Shown: positions 27,460-36,071 of the stretch, one piece after another
Numbering within the stretch: the stretch's first letter is position 1
Layout: each line of letters begins with the position of its first letter
Assembly: GCF_000283515.1 (NCBI RefSeq)
Contig: NC_015976.1
Span: 3,752,501-3,816,500 of the forward strand
Source of the DNA: Sphingobium sp. SYK-6
Lineage (GTDB): Bacteria; Pseudomonadota; Alphaproteobacteria; Sphingomonadales; Sphingomonadaceae
Direction of reading: 5' to 3'
DNA length: 64,000 nucleotides
Notes under the pieces: model-generated
The model's database searches: none
The model's input: only the letters and a program-made list of their open reading frames with translations
What the model was told of the DNA's origin: nothing
Translations under genes and position numbers: made by a program

Positions 27460-28806
27460 TCATGCGGGGACCCGCGCGACGTCCTCATTGGCCGGCGCTC
27501 TTCTCCAGCCCATCATCGCGAAGTACATGGCGATCAACGGGGCGAGTGCCATGCTGGCCAGCACGATGAACATGCCATCGCGCCCAAGGCCGAGTTCGAG
27601 CAGCAGGCCGCCAAAGACCGGGCCGCTGATGGCGCCCAGCCGTGCGATGCCGACAAGCATCGCGACGCTCGCCGTCCGGACCGCAGCGGGATAATGCGTG
27701 AGGCCGATGAGCAGCAGTCCCGTGAACACGCCGACATTGCAGAAGGACGTGAAGGAGGCCGCGAGGATGAGCCCGCCCACCATCGGCGGCTGCAAGCCGA
27801 GCCAGAGCAGCGCGAAGCACAGCATGAAGAGGAAGATCATCGTCGAACGCACTTCGCGGCCATCGCGCGACAGATAGCCCGCGACCATATGTCCGGCGAT
27901 GCCAGCGATCCCGCTGACCAGCCCCGCGATCCCCGCCTGGGCCGGACTGAGCCCGGCATTGACGAGCACCGTGGGCTTCCAGTTGAGCAGAAGATAGCTG
28001 ATGACAGCGAAAACGAACTGCGAAAGCCAGAGCAGCAATGTGGAATTGCGCCTGGCACCCGCCAGCAGGGCGGAAACCTTGGCCTTGCCCCGCGCCACCG
28101 CCACGGCAGGAACCTCCGTGACCTGGCTCTGTCCCAGACGGCTCAGAGCGCGGTTGAGGCGCCCGAGCGTCCCGTCGTCGCGCCGGGAGACGATGAAGGA
28201 AGGTGACTCCGGGAGCAGAAACAGAATGAGCACGAAGGCGATCGCGTTCAGCGTTCCGGCGGCGATGAACATGGATTGCCAGCCAAAGGGCATGAGCAAC
28301 AACGCCGCAAACAGACCGCCGACCATCGTGCCGATGGAGAAGCCGCTATGCAGGATCGCCACCGATATGTTGCGCCAGCGCGCATTGGCGAACTCGGACA
28401 CCATCACGTTGAGAGTCACCGCCAGCGTCCCGAGGCACAGGCCAGTGGTGAAGCGCAGGGCAGCCAGCTGAGGCACGCTTGTGGCGAGCGCGGTCAGCAT
28501 CATCGTCAGCACGATCGTGCCGGTCGCGACCAGCGTCACGGGTCGGCGACCGAACCTGTCGGCAAGCTGGGCAACGAAGAAGGCCCCGATCGCGAGGCCC
28601 ACCGCAGTCGCGCCAAACAGCGTTGCAAGAACCGCCGGCCTCAGCCCCCAGTCCTTGACCAGCACGGGTGCCGCGAAGGCGAGCGCCGCGATATCGACGC
28701 CATCGGAGATATTGGTCAGGCAGCAGATCGCGACAATCACGAACTGCATGGACGTCATGGGCCGGTCGTAGAGCACCCCGTGTGGAACTGCGTTACTCAC
28801 CCTCAT
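27460..28806 (-). CDS. MFS transporter, aromatic acid:H+ symporter type, second copy
   Basis: A 448-residue 12-segment porter. The conserved loop 2-3 motif is ADRFGRRPVTLVA, preceded by ISDGVDIAALAFAAP in helix 1, as in the AAHS group. It is only distantly similar to the porter at 19.2-20.6 kb, so the two probably carry different substrates. The ATG at 28806 sits very close to the AGGAGAG ribosome site; the GTG two codons later (28798-28800) has better spacing and may be the real start. It precedes the aldehyde dehydrogenase. Confidence 0.87.
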   Translation of the reverse strand: MRVSNAVPHGVLYDRPMTSMQFVIVAICCLTNISDGVDIAALAFAAPVLVKDWGLRPAVLATLFGATAVGLAIGAFFVAQLADRFGRRPVTLVATGTIVLTMMLTALATSVPQLAALRFTTGLCLGTLAVTLNVMVSEFANARWRNISVAILHSGFSIGTMVGGLFAALLLMPFGWQSMFIAAGTLNAIAFVLILFLLPESPSFIVSRRDDGTLGRLNRALSRLGQSQVTEVPAVAVARGKAKVSALLAGARRNSTLLLWLSQFVFAVISYLLLNWKPTVLVNAGLSPAQAGIAGLVSGIAGIAGHMVAGYLSRDGREVRSTMIFLFMLCFALLWLGLQPPMVGGLILAASFTSFCNVGVFTGLLLIGLTHYPAAVRTASVAMLVGIARLGAISGPVFGGLLLELGLGRDGMFIVLASMALAPLIAMYFAMMGWRRAPANEDVARVPA

Positions 28807-28863
28807 CTCTCCTGTCCGTTATCTCGTTTCTTCGCCTGCCGACCCGTTGCCCGCTGATAGCCC

Positions 28864-29331
28864 TCAGCCGGGGGACCGCACCCGCATCGCCAGCTCGGTG
28901 CGTTTGGATGCGATCTTCCAGCCTTCGGCGGTCCGCCTGTGGAGCTCGAGTGTCGGGAAGATCGCGCTCACGCCCTGCGTCCAGCCGGCGCTCCCATCCG
29001 AGCCGCGGCTGCCGGGAATGACGACGGTGTTGGCGCGAACCTCCGCACTGGTCGCGTCGATCACCTGCACTTCGAGATTGCAGACGAGATGGAAGACCCT
29101 GCGATCCGCTTCCGGAACGTCCGGGTTGCCGCGCTGGCGGACATTATCCACATATCGCGCGATCGCGGCGCGGCCGACATGGCCATCGTCGCTGTTCATC
29201 TTGTACCAGACGCCGTCCTCGGCGAACAAGGCGGCGGCTTCGGCGCCTCGCGCGCCATCGAGGCGATTGTAGAAGCGCACGGTGTTCTGGGCGCATTCCC
29301 ATTCGATCCCTCGCCGCTCATCGTCGGTCAT
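28864..29331 (-). CDS. NTF2/SnoaL-like protein
   Basis: A 155-residue cone-fold protein (ALFAEDGVWYKMNSDDGHVGRAAI in the first half, LHRRTAEGWKIASKRTELAM at the end). The fold includes SnoaL cyclases, scytalone-dehydratase-like enzymes and beta subunits of ring-hydroxylating dioxygenases. It directly follows the Rieske alpha-subunit gene at 29365, so it could be a small structural partner, although the Rieske enzyme resembles homotrimeric ones that need no beta subunit. It could also be an isomerase or dehydratase. No catalytic set is identifiable with certainty. Confidence 0.7.
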   Translation of the reverse strand: MTDDERRGIEWECAQNTVRFYNRLDGARGAEAAALFAEDGVWYKMNSDDGHVGRAAIARYVDNVRQRGNPDVPEADRRVFHLVCNLEVQVIDATSAEVRANTVVIPGSRGSDGSAGWTQGVSAIFPTLELHRRTAEGWKIASKRTELAMRVRSPG

Positions 29332-29364
29332 GGCAGCGTCCCTCCCCTGTAATCTCTGGCCTGT

Positions 29365-30684
29365 TCACGCCAGCGTCCGTCCGGTCTCGTCGGCGACGGC
29401 GCGAACCACCTCGGCATAGTCCGAGCCATTCTCGACGAGCACATCGAACGAGATCATGTCCCGGAAATCATTGTCCGCAGGGCTGCGAACCACGCCGACC
29501 GGATCCCTGCCTTCCTGCACATCGGCGATCGCCCGCAGCATCATCCGCCGCGCCGCGCCGATCGCGAGATCGGTCCGGCCGAGATGCTCCTGCGTGCGGT
29601 CCTGGATCGACCCCTGCGATTCCGTCGCAAAGGCATCATGGACACTGAAATGGGAGCCCATGCCGGTATAGCTGTCGGCAAACGTGCTGCGATCCTGCAG
29701 ATAGCGGTTCCGCAATTGCTGCCGGTGATGGAACTCTCCATCGAAATACTGGGGATCGCGCGGACGGATCGACGGGGCGAACTCGTCAGTCTCCCGCGCC
29801 TGGGCGATGGGCGCGTCGCGGCGCAGCGTGAAGCCGAAGCGCCAATGCACATGGTCGTTGATCGGCACATGCCAGATGCCGACATGACCATCCCCCCCCT
29901 GCGGGCCGGCGATCACCGAGAAATTGGGCATCCCGAAAGTGGTCACGCGCAGATAGGTCTTGTCCGGCCCCCCATCGCGGACCTGGAAGATGCGCATGCC
30001 GAACGGGGCATCCTCGACCTTGAGCGCCGGCACGGAGAAAGGATCGACGGCGGCGTCCGATATGTCCACCCTGCCGAACTTGCGCATGTCGCCAAAGACA
30101 AGGCCGGACCTGTTCAGCATCTGCGAGGAGCGATGCAGGAAGCCGACATGCGCGGGATCGTAATTGCCTTCGTTCGCCTGGAGATAATTGCACTCCTTGA
30201 AGAGCTTGCGGGCAAAGACATGCTCGGGCGGATAGGCGAAGAAATCATAGGCCGGGAAAAGCGGTGGTTCGCCGGGCCCCATATAGGCGAAGACCGCGCC
30301 GCCCCGCTCGACGACCGGATAGGACTTCTGGCAGATCTTGTCCTTGAAGGTGGACCCCTTGGGTTCCGCAGGTTGTTCAAGGCATTTGCCGCCGACATCG
30401 AACAGCCAGCCGTGATAGAGGCACCGCAAGCCGCCATCCTCCACGCGGCCATAGGACAAGTCGGCCCCCCGATGGGGACAGTGCCGCCCAAGCAGGCCGA
30501 GCCGGCCATCCTCGTCGCGAAACAGCACGAGCGCCTCGCTCAATATGTCGATCGGGAGCGGGTCTCCGCCCAGGGGAATCTCGCTGGCGAGCGCGACTGG
30601 TTGCCAGTAGCGCCGCAGCAATGCGCCGCCCGGCGTACCGGGGCCGGTCTGGGTGAGCAGGTCGTTCTGTTCCTTGGTAAGCAT
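29365..30684 (-). CDS. Rieske non-heme iron oxygenase alpha subunit (phthalate dioxygenase-like class)
   Basis: A 439-residue oxygenase. The Rieske cluster ligands are HCPHRGADLSYG and LRCLYHGWLFD, the mononuclear iron ligands EGNYDPAHVGFLH (D-x2-H-x4-H type). Length and the LTQTGPGTPGGALLRRYWQPV opening match the phthalate 4,5-dioxygenase/vanillate O-demethylase-type alpha subunits that use a separate reductase. No reductase gene is in the window. It lies between the ThDP enzyme and the NTF2-like gene in a same-strand cluster. The substrate is probably an aromatic acid or ether, which is inference. Confidence 0.88.
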   Translation of the reverse strand: MLTKEQNDLLTQTGPGTPGGALLRRYWQPVALASEIPLGGDPLPIDILSEALVLFRDEDGRLGLLGRHCPHRGADLSYGRVEDGGLRCLYHGWLFDVGGKCLEQPAEPKGSTFKDKICQKSYPVVERGGAVFAYMGPGEPPLFPAYDFFAYPPEHVFARKLFKECNYLQANEGNYDPAHVGFLHRSSQMLNRSGLVFGDMRKFGRVDISDAAVDPFSVPALKVEDAPFGMRIFQVRDGGPDKTYLRVTTFGMPNFSVIAGPQGGDGHVGIWHVPINDHVHWRFGFTLRRDAPIAQARETDEFAPSIRPRDPQYFDGEFHHRQQLRNRYLQDRSTFADSYTGMGSHFSVHDAFATESQGSIQDRTQEHLGRTDLAIGAARRMMLRAIADVQEGRDPVGVVRSPADNDFRDMISFDVLVENGSDYAEVVRAVADETGRTLA

Positions 30685-30747
30685 GCAAAACTCCGAGATA
30701 TCCCGCGCCTCCCTGCGGAGGCGAACGCCCCCGGCGGTCAGCCCCTG

Positions 30748-32439
30748 TCAGGCTCCGCCAAAGCGAACGCGATTGAACGTAATCATCTGCAGCAGCGGAT
30801 CGCGCCGCTCGAGCCCGCTATCGGGGTCGACCAGCACGTTCACGACCGCCGGACGGCCGGCGCGCACTGCCTCCAGGGCCCGGTCGAACGCCGGCCCGAC
30901 CTCCGCAGGCGTGGCCGCGATTTCGCCGTGGCATTCCAGCCCCCGGGCGACGAGTTCGTAGCCGCTCTGGGCGAAATCCACCCCATAAGTGCCATTGAAG
31001 AGATGCAGGGCGATGTTGCGGCTCGACCCCCAGGCGCCATCATTGGCGACCATCACGAAGATTGGCAGACCGTGCAGCGAGGCCGTCGCCAGCTCGCCCA
31101 GATACTGCCCGAAGGCGCCGTCGCCCGTGCCAAGGAAGACCGGCCGCTCGTCGCCCGCCTCCTGCAAGGCGGCGACCGCGCCGATGGCATGGGGCAGGCC
31201 GACGCCCATCGCCCCGAAAGGCTCGTGATCGATGAACCCCGGCGAGTGCGTACAGCGCAGGACTGCCTTGAACCAGTTATTGCAATTGGCGCCGTCGCCG
31301 ACGAACAAACCGTTTTCAGACATGCGCGCGGCCAGCTCTCGCGCCATGCGCAAAGGGTGGACCTGCCCTTCCTCGCTGCGCCCTGCGCTCTCGATGCGCT
31401 CCAGCCTCGGAGCCACGGCGGCCTTCACCCAGCGCACATCTCGCCGGGCCGGGGAGCGTCCCGACAGGGCATCCGCCATGCTCGCCAGCGCATGCCTGCA
31501 ATCGCCGGCGACAGGCGCTTCGACGGGGCGGCCCCGACCGATCTCGGACGCGTCGTTGTCGATCTGGATGAAGCGGGCGTCGGCCGCAAATACCGGCGGC
31601 GTCCCGAAGCCGATCGCGCCCGCGATGCGGCAGCCGGCAAACAGGACAACATCCGCCTGCTGCGCGGCAACGCTGGCAACGGGCCAGGGAAAGACCGTTT
31701 CCATGTCCTCCGGGACCAGCCCGCGCGAGGAGCCCTGGAGCAGCACGGGAATGCCGAACTCGCGATTGAGCCGGGCCAGTTCGGCGCCGGTATCGGACCA
31801 GTATGCGCCGGCCCCCGCCACGATCAGCGGCCGCTCGGCATCGCCAAGAAGCGCGGCAGCGCGGGCTATGTCTTCCGACGCGGGCGCCGGCGGATGCGCG
31901 CGCAGCACCGGCCCGAGCGAGGCGGCAGCGACGGCATCGTCCGCCTCGCCATTGGCGACATCACGCGGGATCTCGAGCAGGACCGGCCCCGGCTGGCCGG
32001 ACATGGCAATGCGCGCCGCCATCTCGACATATTCGCCGAGCCGCGAGGGATCATGCACGACCTGCGCCCATTTCACGATTGAGCGCACCAGTCGCGCATG
32101 GTCCAGTTCCTGCATCGGACGCGCATCGAGCATGCGCAGCGGATTGCGGCCGGCGATGATGAGCACTGGCGAAGAATTATCGAATGCCGACGCAATTCCG
32201 CCAACCGCATTCGCGAGTCCGGGGCCTGACGTGACGCAGGCCACGCCAAGGCTCCGGCGCATCTGTGCATAAGCATCGGCCGCGAGGACGCAGGGGCTCT
32301 CGTGCCGCATGTGGATCAGCCGGATGCCTTCCCGCTGCAACGCGCCGAACACCGACTCAAGATGACCCGGCAGACCGAAAACGGTGCCCACGCCCTGGCG
32401 CGCAATCGCCTTCGCAATCAGGTCAGCTCCCAGCATCAT
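30748..32439 (-). CDS. Thiamine-diphosphate-dependent enzyme, acetolactate synthase/decarboxylase superfamily
   Basis: A 563-residue enzyme with the three-domain layout of ThDP carboligases and decarboxylases: a PYR domain with the activating glutamate E47 (HMRHESP), a central domain, and a PP domain with the Mg-ThDP motif GTGDGAFGQYLGEL...NDG. The FAD/quinone-binding details of true acetolactate synthase are not evident. Candidates are an oxalyl-CoA-type or benzoylformate-type decarboxylase or a carboligase. With glycolate oxidase nearby, a glyoxylate-consuming carboligase is conceivable but unsupported. It is the first gene of the minus-strand cluster down to 28864. Confidence 0.8.
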   Translation of the reverse strand: MMLGADLIAKAIARQGVGTVFGLPGHLESVFGALQREGIRLIHMRHESPCVLAADAYAQMRRSLGVACVTSGPGLANAVGGIASAFDNSSPVLIIAGRNPLRMLDARPMQELDHARLVRSIVKWAQVVHDPSRLGEYVEMAARIAMSGQPGPVLLEIPRDVANGEADDAVAAASLGPVLRAHPPAPASEDIARAAALLGDAERPLIVAGAGAYWSDTGAELARLNREFGIPVLLQGSSRGLVPEDMETVFPWPVASVAAQQADVVLFAGCRIAGAIGFGTPPVFAADARFIQIDNDASEIGRGRPVEAPVAGDCRHALASMADALSGRSPARRDVRWVKAAVAPRLERIESAGRSEEGQVHPLRMARELAARMSENGLFVGDGANCNNWFKAVLRCTHSPGFIDHEPFGAMGVGLPHAIGAVAALQEAGDERPVFLGTGDGAFGQYLGELATASLHGLPIFVMVANDGAWGSSRNIALHLFNGTYGVDFAQSGYELVARGLECHGEIAATPAEVGPAFDRALEAVRAGRPAVVNVLVDPDSGLERRDPLLQMITFNRVRFGGA

Positions 32440-32779
32440 CCCTCCTGTCCGCAGCCTTGATGGGCATGTCTTACCCGTTTCAATACGGATGACCGGATCG
32501 AAAGAAAAGTGATTTTCCTGTAATATGCGAAAAATGTTGTATTATAGTGCGGCGAAAGCCAATGCACTCTGGCACTTTGGCGGCATCTCTCGCTATCAGG
32601 ACACGAACGCAGCCTTGCGGCAACCGACGGTGGATATGCCTGCCGGCACCGCTCCGAGAGACCAGTTTTTTATAACGATCTTGATGGGTGAAAGGCCTTG
32701 GCGCTCCCATCAAATCATTCTTCCAGATTAAGCACACGTCGGGGATCGTACTCCAAAACCCACTCGATCCGTGAGACTA

Positions 32780-32797
32780 TTTATAGTATCGTTTAAT
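32780..32797. promoter_or_regulatory. Operator-like inverted repeat, site 8 (TonB receptor 2)
   Basis: TTTATA-GTATCG-TTTAAT, left arm perfect, right arm as in site 6. It is 350 bases before the receptor ATG, almost the same distance as site 7 from receptor 1. Confidence 0.55.
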
Positions 32798-32967
32798 TTA
32801 TGTACAAGGGCACCCGACTCATGTAGCTTTGGCGCGGATTCGCAAGCTGTTGGATGCGTCTCACCGACCAAAAATGATACTTTGCCGCATTACAGGATTC
32901 GATTGATTTCGCATATTGTGGGATTGACGAGGATATTGAGCGATGCAACAGTAGGAGAATGGGGCCC

Positions 32968-32978
32968 GGGGGGGGGGG
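32968..32978 (+). repeat. Homopolymeric tract of 11 G
   Basis: A run of eleven G in the untranslated leader between operator site 8 and TonB receptor 2. Tracts of this length slip during replication in many bacteria and can make expression phase-variable. Confidence 0.8.
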
Positions 32979-33148
32979 CATGTTTGCCTGCGGGACCCAA
33001 GACAGACCCTGCCGCCTCCGCCCGGCTGATGCCGGTGCGTGGGCATCCGCGTCCCTGCGGGCGCCAAAAACATAAGAAAATGGACGCGCTGTTACGGCCG
33101 GAGTCCGGCTGCATGGCGACAAAATCATAAGAAACAGGAGAGGAAAAC

Positions 33149-35971
33149 ATGATCGGGATTGAACACGGCCGCCGTCGGAATCTGCGCACCCGCCGCGACC
33201 TGATGGCATCGGTCGCGCTCGCCATCGGCATGATGGTCACCACCCCCGCCGCCGGTCAGGACGCACAGTCACCTCAGGACATGCCCCCGGAAGGCGAGAT
33301 CATCGTCACCGGCTCGCGCGCCGCGGCTTCCGGCTTCTCGGCGCCCTCGGCGGTATCGGTCCTCGGTGCCGACCTGATCGAACGACAGTCGCCCGTGTCC
33401 CTTGGCGAGGTTCTGCAGCAGGAGCCCGCGTTCAAGGCCACCCGCTCGCCGGGCGGCAATGCCAATAATTTCTCCAGCCCCGGCCAGTCGACCGCCGACC
33501 TGCGCGGCCTGGGCGGCCAGCGAACCCTCGTGCTTGTCGATGGCTCGCGGATCGTGCCACAGGCCCCCGCCGTCACGACCGGCGTGCCGGTGACGACCGA
33601 CCTCAACGTCATCCCCACCAACATGATCGAGCGTGTCGAGGTGGTGACGGGCGGCGCATCCGCCCAATATGGTTCGGACGCGGTCGCGGGCGTGGTCAAC
33701 ATCCTGCTCAGGAAGCGGATGGAAGGCATCGAGCTGACCGCACAGACGGGCATTTCCCAGCAGGGCGATAATTTCCGTTACAAGCTCGGCGCGGTCGGCG
33801 GCTTCCAGTTTGCCGATGGGCGCGGCAATGTGGTTTTCGCTGCGGAAGCAGCCGCCATGGACCAGATCGAGGATCTCTACCGCCGTGCCTGGGGCCGCGA
33901 AGAGTGGATGACGGTCACCAATCCCAATTTCGCGACCAATGGACTGCCCGCCAACATCGTCGCCCCCCATGTGCTCAATTCCAACGGGGTGGGTGGCAGG
34001 ATACGGGGCCCGGCCGGCTTCAGCCTCAATAACTACACGTTCAACGATGACGGTACGATCCGCCCCTATCAGCAGGGCTCCATAGACAACGGCACTTATC
34101 AGCTCGGCGGCGAGGGCCTGAGCCGCAACGCGGGTTCCAGCCTCGTGCCCGGCATCGAGCGTTTCGTCACTTACGGGCGGGCGAGCTTCGAATTCTCGGA
34201 CGCTCTGGAGATCATCCTCGAGGGTGGATATGCCGAAACCAAGGGCACTTTCACAGGCGGCCTCCCGAACTTCTCGGGGTTCACCATCCGCCGCGACAAC
34301 GCCTTCCTGCCGCAAGCGGTCAAGGATGCCATGGCCGCGCATCCCGGAGGTCCGCTCACCTCCATTACGGTGGCGAAAGGCGTCTATGATGTCGGCAACA
34401 TCAACTTCACGGTCAAGAACGAGACGCCCCACGGCACCATCGGCGTGCAGGGCGCGCTTGGCGGCTCCTGGCATTACGACGCCCATTATTCCTACGGCGA
34501 GAACAAATTCCGCAGCGACTTCACCAACAATTTCTCGCCGGTGTTCTGGAACCTGGCGGTCGATGCCGTCGTCGATCCGACGACCAACCAGATCGTCTGC
34601 AGATCGCGACTGCCCGGCGCGGCGCCCAATCCGCTCGCGGCCGGCTGCGTTCCGGTGAACATCTTTGGGCCGAACGCCGTCAGCGAGTCCGATCCCGCCG
34701 GCCTGGCCTACGTCAACCGCGCGGATTACAACGCGGTCCTGTACAAGCAGCATGCGGCCGGGATCAACGTGCGCGGCGAGCCCTTCTCCACCTGGGCAGC
34801 GCCCGTCTCGGTGGCGTTCGGCGGCGAGTATCGCAAGGAAACGCAGGACCTGACCGCAGGCCCGCTGTCCACCGCCAGCCGGTTCGCGATCGGCAATGCC
34901 GTGCCTTTCTCCGGCGAATTCAGCGTCACCGAGGGCTATCTGGAAGCGATCGTGCCGCTCGCGCGCGATCTCTCCTTCGCCCGCACGCTCGATCTCAGCG
35001 GTGCGATCCGCTACGCCGACTACAGCACCGCCGGGGCGCAAACGACCTGGAAGGTCGGCGGCGTCTGGGAGCCCATCGACGGGCTGCGCTTCCGCGCCAC
35101 TCGCTCGCGGGACATTCGCGCACCTGCCATCTTCGAGCTTTTCTCGCCCGGCTCGTTCACCAACACGGCCCTGACGGTCAATGGCGTCACGGAAGTCATT
35201 CCGCAGAACCGCACGATCGGCAACCTCGACCTCAAGCCGGAAAAGGCGGACACGCTCACGCTCGGCGTGGTCCTGCAACCCAGCGCCATCCCCGGCCTGC
35301 GCGTCTCGCTCGACTACTACAAGATCAACCTCAAGGATGCGATCGACACGCTGTCGGCGGCCAATATCGGCAATGCCTGCACCGCCGGCGATGCCCTGTC
35401 CTGCAGCTTCATCACCTTCGCCGCGAACGGCGTGACGCCCGTCCGGCTGGAAGCGCCGATCCAGAACATCTCCCAGTTCGAGACCAGCGGCCTCGACCTG
35501 GCGCTATCCTATCGCCTCAGCCTGGGCGGCAGCGGGGCGCTCACCACGCGGCTCAGCGGCACTTATGCGCTTCATGCCTACATCAACGGCATCGATCGGG
35601 CTGGCGAGAACGGCATGGGCAGCCTCGGCTCGCAACCACGCTTCCGTGGCAATCTCTCGCAGACCTACAGCAACGACGTCCTCTCCCTCACGGCGCAGAT
35701 GCTCTTCATCAGCGCGGGCAAGAACGACAACCAGTTCAACACGATCCCCGCGCTGTCGATCAACGACAACACGATCAACGCGGCGGCTTATGTGAACCTG
35801 CTCGGCTCGGTGAAGATCACCGACCGGTTCGAGTTGCACGCGGGCATCGACAATCTGCTGGATACGGACCCGCCGGTCAGCCCCTACGCCACGCAGGGCC
35901 AGGCCGTGAATGGCCAGCTCTACGACAAGATCGGGCGCGTGTTCGAGGTAGGCGCCAAGGTCAGGTTCTGA
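33149..35971 (+). CDS. TonB-dependent receptor 2
   Basis: A 940-residue outer-membrane receptor with a signal peptide (LMASVALAIGMMVTTPAAGQ), a plug starting EIIVTGSRAAASGF, LVLVDGSRIVPQ and VVTGGASAQYGSDAVAGVVN, and a C-terminal FEVGAKVRF. The plug and barrel resemble receptor 1 in wording but are clearly not recent duplicates. GGAGAGG precedes the ATG. A strong hairpin follows the stop, and an exported amidohydrolase gene begins 100 bases later, suggesting that substrate entering here is hydrolysed outside the cytoplasm. Confidence 0.93.
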   Translation: MIGIEHGRRRNLRTRRDLMASVALAIGMMVTTPAAGQDAQSPQDMPPEGEIIVTGSRAAASGFSAPSAVSVLGADLIERQSPVSLGEVLQQEPAFKATRSPGGNANNFSSPGQSTADLRGLGGQRTLVLVDGSRIVPQAPAVTTGVPVTTDLNVIPTNMIERVEVVTGGASAQYGSDAVAGVVNILLRKRMEGIELTAQTGISQQGDNFRYKLGAVGGFQFADGRGNVVFAAEAAAMDQIEDLYRRAWGREEWMTVTNPNFATNGLPANIVAPHVLNSNGVGGRIRGPAGFSLNNYTFNDDGTIRPYQQGSIDNGTYQLGGEGLSRNAGSSLVPGIERFVTYGRASFEFSDALEIILEGGYAETKGTFTGGLPNFSGFTIRRDNAFLPQAVKDAMAAHPGGPLTSITVAKGVYDVGNINFTVKNETPHGTIGVQGALGGSWHYDAHYSYGENKFRSDFTNNFSPVFWNLAVDAVVDPTTNQIVCRSRLPGAAPNPLAAGCVPVNIFGPNAVSESDPAGLAYVNRADYNAVLYKQHAAGINVRGEPFSTWAAPVSVAFGGEYRKETQDLTAGPLSTASRFAIGNAVPFSGEFSVTEGYLEAIVPLARDLSFARTLDLSGAIRYADYSTAGAQTTWKVGGVWEPIDGLRFRATRSRDIRAPAIFELFSPGSFTNTALTVNGVTEVIPQNRTIGNLDLKPEKADTLTLGVVLQPSAIPGLRVSLDYYKINLKDAIDTLSAANIGNACTAGDALSCSFITFAANGVTPVRLEAPIQNISQFETSGLDLALSYRLSLGGSGALTTRLSGTYALHAYINGIDRAGENGMGSLGSQPRFRGNLSQTYSNDVLSLTAQMLFISAGKNDNQFNTIPALSINDNTINAAAYVNLLGSVKITDRFELHAGIDNLLDTDPPVSPYATQGQAVNGQLYDKIGRVFEVGAKVRF

Positions 35972-35985
35972 CGACCTTCCGCGCA

Positions 35986-36022
35986 GGCGGCGCATCGCAG
36001 CTTCCGGGCCCGATGCGCCGCC
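35986..36022 (+). terminator. Hairpin after TonB receptor 2
   Basis: Perfect 12-bp arms GGCGGCGCATCG and CGATGCGCCGCC with a 13-base loop, 15 bases after the stop. There is no T-run; a terminator or attenuator separating receptor and amidohydrolase expression. Confidence 0.6.
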
Positions 36023-36071
36023 GGCCGGAACGACGGACAGGCACGAACGACGAACGATCCCGAGGGACGAC

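Larger units (their letters stand above)
32440..33148. other. Long intergenic gap before TonB receptor 2
   Basis: About 710 bases with divergent genes on either side and no credible coding sequence. It contains a TAATA...TATTA pair near 32522, operator site 8 at 32780-32797, and an 11-G homopolymer at 32968-32978. The receptor ribosome site AGGAGAGG lies just before 33149. Confidence 0.5.

Noticed and set aside
29584..32082. An 832-codon plus-strand open frame
   Set aside because: Antisense to the Rieske alpha subunit and ThDP enzyme, with no recognisable domain.
32520..32560. TAATA...TATTA pair upstream of the ThDP gene as an operator
   Set aside because: Arms are five bases with a 14-base spacer, unlike the other sites; probably chance in an AT-rich gap.
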